This document shows positions 14,761-18,700 of a DNA stretch of 18,700 bases, piece by piece (positions within the stretch are counted from its first letter, which is position 1; each line of letters opens with the position of its first letter). The position numbers and the translations under genes are program-made. A model generated the notes under the pieces. That model saw nothing but the letters and a program-made list of their open reading frames with translations, did not search any database and was not told where the DNA came from. The stretch is from an uncultured Synergistales bacterium. Its GTDB lineage: Bacteria > Synergistota > Synergistia > Synergistales > Aminobacteriaceae. The stretch is from positions 1-18,700 of the forward strand of contig CALFXN010000387.1 of NCBI GenBank assembly GCA_937957815.1, read 5' to 3'.

Positions 14761-15523
14761 GCGCGGGGCTCCTGTAGGTGTAGGTGATCCCCGATATCGG
14801 TTCCGGGAGAACTCTGCTCCTGATCCGGACGGAACCTTCCTCGTATTCGATTGAGTGCAGCCTCAGCGGGAACACGAACTTCGAGAGGTCGAGGATCGGC
14901 TGGATCTGAGCCACGGCCTTGTCGGTGATGAAATCGGGGACGCCGACGCGGTTGACGGCGAGCGTGTAATCGGAGAGCCAGATCTGCTGTGCGTCCACTA
15001 TCCGGAACCGGCTCGTGATCTCGATGAGGATATCGAGCGTGAACAGGATGCGGACCTGGTAGTAGCCGCGCGCGTACACACCGTTCCTGCCGATGGTGAG
15101 CTGGATTCCATGCCAGTGGTCATCGTCGCCGAAGTCCTTCCCGAGCAGATTCCGGTTGATGTCGTCCGCCGTGATCCTGCAATCCGCGACGGCGTGGAGC
15201 ATGCCCTTCACGTCGACGTTCCCCCTTTCCCACTCCCGGACCGGCGTCATGTCGATTCCCATGCCGCGGACCCTGAGCGACGCGATCCGGACGCCTCCGA
15301 TGGAGCACCCCTTGATGTCGAGGTACATGTCCCGGATCGATCCCGACGGATCGGGAGCCTCGTCGATGATCATCGTCATCTCATCGGGCGAGAATTTTTT
15401 AACGAAAAAGTCGACCAAAAGGGATCCGGCGTCTCCAGATACGGGAGCGGCCGCGGCGGGAATCACGCAGAAAGCCGCCAGGAGCGCCGCGAATGCGGCA
15501 AGGCAATGCGCGCGTTTCGTCAT
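14747..15523 (-). CDS. Secreted LmeA/DUF2993-like lipid-binding protein
   Basis: A 258-residue exported protein. Residues 1-25 form a Sec signal peptide (MTKRAHCLAAFAALLAAF, ending AAAA/PVSG). The rest is a run of amphipathic beta strands without catalytic motifs, for example MYLDIKGCSIGGVRIASLRV, MGIDMTPVREWERG and CRITADDINRNLL. That pattern of a conserved Asp-Ile-Asn region and strands with alternating hydrophobic residues is what DUF2993/LmeA phospholipid-binding proteins show, so a periplasmic lipid-binding role is likely but inferred. The ATG has AAGGAGG 8 bases upstream. It is 25 bases after the ABC-F gene and co-transcribed with it. Confidence 0.65.
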   Translation of the reverse strand: MTKRAHCLAAFAALLAAFCVIPAAAAPVSGDAGSLLVDFFVKKFSPDEMTMIIDEAPDPSGSIRDMYLDIKGCSIGGVRIASLRVRGMGIDMTPVREWERGNVDVKGMLHAVADCRITADDINRNLLGKDFGDDDHWHGIQLTIGRNGVYARGYYQVRILFTLDILIEITSRFRIVDAQQIWLSDYTLAVNRVGVPDFITDKAVAQIQPILDLSKFVFPLRLHSIEYEEGSVRIRSRVLPEPISGITYTYRSPAPNPQ

Positions 15524-15548
15524 GATCGTGTCCTCCTTGTTCTGTGCG

Positions 15549-17492
15549 TCAGTCAGGCTGGTTTTCGTCGATTTTCTCGATGTCGAGCATCAGGCGTTCC
15601 CATCGCGGCATGAGTTCTCCGAGGAGGGACGCGGTCTGTCCCCTGCGAAGCATGAGTTCCTGCACGCGGCGCGAATCGGCGAGAATCTCCGGGATGCACA
15701 GAAGCTCGTCGGTTTCGGCCTGTTCCCGTTCGAGAGCGGATATCTCCTCTTCGATGGGCGTGAGCTCCTCGAGGACGACGCGTTTCCGGCGGTACCGCTC
15801 GTTTCTCAGTTCCGCTTCGGAACGTTTTCGTTCCCGTTCGCCGCCGCCTCCCGTTCCGTTCGTCGTCGCTTTCGGGGAATCCTGCTCCGCAGATCTGTCG
15901 AGTTCGGCCCGCTTCTCTATGAAATATGAATAGTTTCCGGGGTAATCCCGGATGCGTCCGTCCCGGATTTCGATGATTCTCGTCACGAGGGAATCCAGGA
16001 AGAAGCGGTCGTGGGAGACGATCACGAGCGTGCCGGAATATTCCAGAAGCGCCTCCTGGAAGAGTTCCTTCGTCGTCATGTCGAGATGGTTCGTCGGCTC
16101 GTCGAGGATCAGGAGATTCGAGTCGCGCAACAGGATCCTGAAGAGCGCGAGCCGGGATTTTTCTCCGCCGGAAAGCACCGAGATCGGCTTATGGATGTCG
16201 TCTCCGGAAAACAGAAACGCCCCGAGCAACGTCCGGCGCGATCCCTCGAGGAGAGGGCCGCCCGCGTCGAGCGCCTCCTGCCACACGGTCCGTCTGTAGT
16301 CGAGGTTCTGCGTGCTCTCCTGCGAAAAGAAAGCTGCCCTGACGTTGTGACCGTGACGGACGTCTCCTTCCGTCGGCGGTTCCTCGAGCGCGATGAGGCG
16401 AGAGAGCGTGGATTTTCCGGCGCCGTTGACGCCGACGAGTGCGATCTTCTCCCCCCGAGTGATCGAGAATGAGACGTTCCGGAAGATACTCGCGCCGTCG
16501 TAGCTCATACCGACGTTCGTGAGCCGGACGACTTCATGCCCGGTTCGCAAACACTCGGGGAACCTGATCCTTATGGTTTTCCCGGGACCGTCGATCTCGA
16601 CGGGATCGATCTTTTCGAGCACCCTGATGCGGCTCTGGACCTGGGCGGCCTTCGTCGCCTTGTATCGGAAACGCTCGATGAACGCCTCGGTCCTCTCGAT
16701 CAGAGCTTCCTGTTTCCGGCGGGTCCGGAGCGCCTCTTCGCGTCGCTGTTCCCTCTCGCGGAGATACTGCGGATAGCTGCCGCCGTACAGCGTTACGGAC
16801 CGGTTTTCGAGTTCCGCGATGTGCGTACACATCCGTTCGAGAAAACGCCGGTCGTGCGCGACGGCGATCATCGTCCCCCTGAAGCCCGTAAGCCACCCCT
16901 CGAGCCATTCCATGCTCTCCGTGTCGAGGTGATTCGTCGGTTCGTCGAGAAGCAGGATGTCCGGGGCGGCGAGAAGGATCGACGCGAGCAGAATCCGCAT
17001 CTTCCAGCCCCCCGAGAACTCGCCGCAGCGACGTCGCGCGTCTCCGGCGCGAAAACCGAGCCCCGTGAGCACCTTTCCCGCGAGCGAATCGAACGCGTAT
17101 CCGTCGAGCGCTTCGAAGCGTCGCTGAGCCTCTTCGTGTCGACGGAGGAGATCGGGGACACGGTCGCCGCCTTCGGAAATCCCGCGCGAGAGGCGTTCGA
17201 GCTCCCGTTCCGCCCCGGCGACGCCCGACCGTTCGCGAAGCAGCCGGAGCAGAGGGATGTCCTGGAGTTCGACGAGATCCTGGGGAAGATATCCGATACG
17301 ATGCCGTCCGGGGATGGATATGGTTCCCTCGTCCGCTTCCGCCGCTCCGGCGAGAATCCGGAGAAGCGTGGTCTTTCCCGATCCGTTGGGGCCGACGAGA
17401 CCGACCCTGGCGCCATCGGGAACGTCGACCGAAAGACGGTCGAAGAGAAGGCGTTCTCCGAAACGAAGCGATACATCATGTATGCATATCAC
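15549..17492 (-). CDS. ABC-F family ATPase (Uup/YdiF type)
   Basis: A 647-residue cytoplasmic protein with two nucleotide-binding domains and no membrane segment. Domain 1: Walker A GPNGSGKT (34-41), signature FSGGWKMR (159-166), LLLDEPTNHLD (180-190). The linker (about 235-305) is rich in Arg and Glu and has RYKATKAAQVQSR, the P-site tRNA-interaction motif region of ABC-F proteins. Domain 2: GVNGAGKST (354-362), LSGGEKSR (440-447), LILDEPTNHLD (461-471). Residues 525-647 form a charged C-terminal coiled coil, as in Uup and YdiF. ABC-F proteins act on ribosomes; this one is more likely a housekeeping type than a drug-resistance determinant, but that is not proven. The start is GTG 17492, with AAGGA 10 bases upstream. 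Confidence 0.92.
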   Translation of the reverse strand: MICIHDVSLRFGERLLFDRLSVDVPDGARVGLVGPNGSGKTTLLRILAGAAEADEGTISIPGRHRIGYLPQDLVELQDIPLLRLLRERSGVAGAERELERLSRGISEGGDRVPDLLRRHEEAQRRFEALDGYAFDSLAGKVLTGLGFRAGDARRRCGEFSGGWKMRILLASILLAAPDILLLDEPTNHLDTESMEWLEGWLTGFRGTMIAVAHDRRFLERMCTHIAELENRSVTLYGGSYPQYLREREQRREEALRTRRKQEALIERTEAFIERFRYKATKAAQVQSRIRVLEKIDPVEIDGPGKTIRIRFPECLRTGHEVVRLTNVGMSYDGASIFRNVSFSITRGEKIALVGVNGAGKSTLSRLIALEEPPTEGDVRHGHNVRAAFFSQESTQNLDYRRTVWQEALDAGGPLLEGSRRTLLGAFLFSGDDIHKPISVLSGGEKSRLALFRILLRDSNLLILDEPTNHLDMTTKELFQEALLEYSGTLVIVSHDRFFLDSLVTRIIEIRDGRIRDYPGNYSYFIEKRAELDRSAEQDSPKATTNGTGGGGERERKRSEAELRNERYRRKRVVLEELTPIEEEISALEREQAETDELLCIPEILADSRRVQELMLRRGQTASLLGELMPRWERLMLDIEKIDENQPD

Positions 17493-17572
17493 GCTCTGTC
17501 CATCCTTTGACGCCGTATTGCGTCCCCCGTACCCGGAACCTGCGGGACGAGGACGAAAATATATTCGGACTC

Positions 17573-17602
17573 AGTATAGGGGCTCGGGCTGACAGGTGTC
17601 AA
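17573..17602 (-). promoter_or_regulatory. Sigma-70-type promoter of the ABC-F/LmeA operon
   Basis: On the minus strand: TTGACA (17597-17602), an 18-base spacer and TATACT (17573-17578). Transcription would begin near 17566, leaving a leader of about 74 bases before GTG 17492. Confidence 0.6.
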
Positions 17603-17624
17603 AGGAATAGGGAAACGAGGACGC

Positions 17625-17675
17625 GGATGCGAGATTGCTGTCAACGGATGCGAAATTGCTTGACAGTTTCGCATC
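17625..17675. repeat. Three GATGCGA half-sites forming a candidate operator
   Basis: GGATGCGAGATTGCTG (17625-17640) and GGATGCGAAATTGCT (17646-17660) are near-identical direct copies, 21 bases apart. TTTCGCATC (17667-17675) is the inverse of the second, giving a 9-base perfect inverted repeat around an 11-base centre that holds the csp -35 box. CTGTCAA (17638-17644) and TTGACAG (17660-17666) are also mutual inverses, so the outer copies form a larger imperfect dyad. Confidence 0.6.
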
Positions 17676-17688
17676 AATCATATATTGT
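17660..17688 (+). promoter_or_regulatory. Promoter of the cold-shock protein gene
   Basis: A perfect TTGACA (17660-17665) sits in the centre of an inverted repeat. The -10 box is either TATTGT (17683-17688, spacer 17) or TATATT (17681-17686, spacer 15). The transcript would begin near 17695, with a leader of about 50 bases. Confidence 0.55.
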
Positions 17689-17743
17689 AATAGCGCCGGA
17701 TAGGGTCCGGTTTATTTAATTTTCTTAGGGAGGCTCTCTATTT

Positions 17744-17944
17744 ATGACCCAAGGAACTGTGAAATGGTTTAACGAGGCCAAGGGCTACGGCTTTATCACG
17801 ACCGATGAGGGCAAGGACGTCTTCGTTCACTACAGCGCCATCATGGGCGACGGGTTCAAGACGCTTGCGGAAGGACAGAAGGTTTCCTTCGAAATCACAC
17901 AGGGCGCCAAGGGGCCTCAGGCTTCCAACGTCCAGAAGGTGTAG
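17744..17944 (+). CDS. Cold-shock protein, CspA family
   Basis: A 66-residue single-stranded nucleic-acid-binding protein made of one five-stranded barrel. RNP1 is KGYGFI (13-18) and RNP2 is VFVHYSAI (26-33), with [13 protein letters not shown] at the start and [10 protein letters not shown] at the end, all standard for the family. The Tyr in HYSAI replaces the usual Phe (HFSAI), a conservative change. The ribosome-binding site AGGGAGG lies 11 bases upstream. It is a single-gene unit with its own promoter and terminator. Cold induction cannot be inferred: the leader is only about 50 bases, shorter than that of Escherichia coli cspA. Confidence 0.97.
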   Translation: MTQGTVKWFNEAKGYGFITTDEGKDVFVHYSAIMGDGFKTLAEGQKVSFEITQGAKGPQASNVQKV

Positions 17945-17981
17945 CGCGCCCGCCCAATCCCTGAATCCAGACGATGAGATG

Positions 17982-18015
17982 AAGGACGGCCTCGTGAGGC
18001 CGTCCTTTTTTTATT
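17982..18015 (+). terminator. Rho-independent terminator of the csp gene
   Basis: An 11-base-pair stem (AAGGACGGCCT with AGGCCGTCCTT) with a CGTG loop, running into TTTTTTTATTTTT. Confidence 0.93.
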
Positions 18016-18070
18016 TTTCCCCAGATGGAAACGAACCGCAGGAGCGTGGAAATCGAAATGCATATTTCTC

Positions 18071-18099
18071 TTGACAGCACAGGAAATCAAACGAATACT
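18071..18099 (+). promoter_or_regulatory. Sigma-70-type promoter of the TolC-family gene
   Basis: A perfect TTGACA (18071-18076), a 17-base spacer and AATACT (18094-18099). Transcription would begin near 18106, 145 bases before the ATG. Just upstream lies an AT-rich inverted repeat, GAAAT-GCAT-ATTTC (18055-18068), a possible operator. Confidence 0.65.
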
Positions 18100-18105
18100 C
18101 GTGGT

Positions 18106-18250
18106 CGATTGCGGGTGTCTGTGAGGAACCACCGTGGGCAGGCTTCGCGACGGAAGAGAGGTTGACCTTCCCGCAACCGGAAGGTGTATATCCGTTCGGT
18201 TTCCGGGCCTGCGGCGACCCGTTCGAAATTATCGAGTGAGGTGACGGTGT
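18106..18250 (+). other. Long leader of the TolC-family gene
   Basis: The 145-base leader can form a closing helix GCAGGC (18138-18143) with GCCTGC (18207-18212), enclosing two hairpins: GGTTG/CAACC (18160-18178) and CCGGAA/TTCCGG (18177-18206). The two hairpins share two bases, so they could alternate. A frame open across the leader includes a possible 25-codon peptide from TTG 18162 to TGA 18237-18239, whose stop overlaps the ribosome-binding site GAGGTGA of the next gene. No known riboswitch motif was recognised. Confidence 0.3.
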
Positions 18251-18700
18251 ATGAGACGACATGCGATATGTCTTCTGGTGTCGGCGGTCCTGCTGTGGGC
18301 GGCGGGAGCGTCCGCCGGAGAGATGGATGTGAGAGCGTATCTCGATCTCGTGAAGCGGACGAACGAGGATATCCGTTCATCGCTGCGGCAGGTGGAGGCG
18401 AAATACTATTCGGTCCGTTCGGCTGTTGCATCGCAACGGCCGTCGGCGGGACTCAGAGGGAACGTATCCCACGTGACGGGAGATGTTGGAGGAGACTACT
18501 CCCTTTCGGCGGCGATCACGCACCGCTTCGACATATCGGGCGTCTACGGCGCCCAGGAACGTCAACTCGTGCTCGGCTACGAGATCGCCGCTTCGGAATA
18601 CCTGACGCTCGTCAACTCGCTTCTGGCCCAGGCCGAGCAGACGTACTGGACGGCCGTTCTCGCGCGGGCCAACGTTCAACTCCAGAAGGAAACGCTGACG
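18251..18700 (+). CDS. TolC-family outer-membrane protein (3' end outside window)
   Basis: The first 150 residues of a gene that continues past the right edge. Residues 1-22 form a signal peptide (MRRHAICLLVSAVLLWAAG, ending ASA/GEM). The mature start MDVRAYLDLVKRTNEDIRSS and the long helical stretches with Gln, Ala and Leu, broken by a beta segment (GDYSLSAAITHRFDISGVYG), follow the TolC/outer-membrane efflux protein pattern: helix, strand S1, then helix with YEIAASEYLTLVNSLLAQAE and TYWTAVL. Such proteins form the outer-membrane exit duct for efflux pumps or type I secretion; partner genes, if linked, would be downstream. GAGGTGA lies 6 bases before the ATG. Confidence 0.82.
   Translation, partial: MRRHAICLLVSAVLLWAAGASAGEMDVRAYLDLVKRTNEDIRSSLRQVEAKYYSVRSAVASQRPSAGLRGNVSHVTGDVGGDYSLSAAITHRFDISGVYGAQERQLVLGYEIAASEYLTLVNSLLAQAEQTYWTAVLARANVQLQKETLT

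Larger units (their letters stand above)
17493..17743. other. Divergent intergenic region between ABC-F and csp genes
   Basis: These 251 bases hold two outward-facing promoters and, between them, three copies of a GATGCGA-type half-site. The ABC-F leader (about 17493-17566) can form a hairpin in which CGTCCC (17521-17526) pairs with GGGACG (17544-17549). The csp leader has a short CCGGA/TCCGG hairpin (17696-17710) and a ribosome-binding site AGGGAGG (17726-17732). Confidence 0.6.

Noticed and set aside
15549..17492. Antibiotic-resistance ABC-F determinant
   Set aside because: The C-terminal coiled coil and overall layout fit housekeeping Uup/YdiF proteins; nothing nearby (mobile element, other resistance genes) suggests acquired resistance.
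18106..18250. Known riboswitch class in the TolC leader
   Set aside because: I compared it with cobalamin, SAM, FMN, TPP, glycine, c-di-GMP and molybdenum cofactor motifs from memory; none of the conserved cores is present.
1..18700. Mobile elements, CRISPR arrays, tRNA or rRNA genes
   Set aside because: No transposase, integrase, phage gene, regularly spaced repeat or RNA-gene signature was seen on either strand.

Overview
The window reads as a GC-rich stretch of bacterial chromosome, probably from a member of the Synergistota. Four observations support this. A small secreted protein (1630-2283) ends in a Cys-containing tail that looks like the Synergist-CTERM sorting signal. A TolC-type outer-membrane protein implies a diderm envelope. 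An M20 amidohydrolase sits in one operon with a dipeptide ABC importer. Carbamate kinase and ornithine decarboxylase fit amino-acid fermentation. The taxonomic call is an inference from these features, not a search result.

Layout: (a) A 3'-truncated DUF362 gene on the minus strand (<1-882) diverges from a GNAT acetyltransferase (945-1658). The latter overlaps tail to tail with the secreted Synergist-CTERM-like protein (1630-2283, minus). (b) A six-gene plus-strand operon covers 2524-9201: M20 amidohydrolase, two permeases, two ATPases and a substrate-binding lipoprotein-like/periplasmic protein, closed by a strong terminator. (c) A 52-residue orphan protein (9373-9531) has its own promoter and terminator. 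(d) A fold-type I aminotransferase follows (9693-10784). (e) A minus-strand operon runs ornithine decarboxylase -> spermidine synthase -> carbamate kinase (13902-10848). (f) A membrane-anchored L,D-transpeptidase (14140-14760) apparently uses an ATT start codon. (g) A minus-strand pair encodes an ABC-F ATPase and an LmeA/DUF2993-like secreted protein (17492-14747). (h) A cold-shock protein (17744-17944) has a repeat-rich promoter region. (i) A TolC-family gene runs off the right edge (18251->18700) behind a long leader.

How the genes may work together: the 2524-9201 operon would import peptides or N-acyl amino acids and hydrolyse them in the cytoplasm. The 13902-10848 operon would make putrescine and spermidine from ornithine, while carbamate kinase recovers ATP from carbamoyl phosphate, the co-product when citrulline is split to ornithine. 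Several genes concern the envelope (L,D-transpeptidase, LmeA-like protein, TolC, Synergist-CTERM protein).

I found no insertion sequence, prophage, CRISPR array, tRNA or rRNA. Most of the window is ordinary core metabolism and envelope biology. The parts most worth a second look are the 52-residue orphan, the three-half-site element between the ABC-F and csp promoters, the structured or translated leader of the TolC gene, and the non-standard start of the L,D-transpeptidase.
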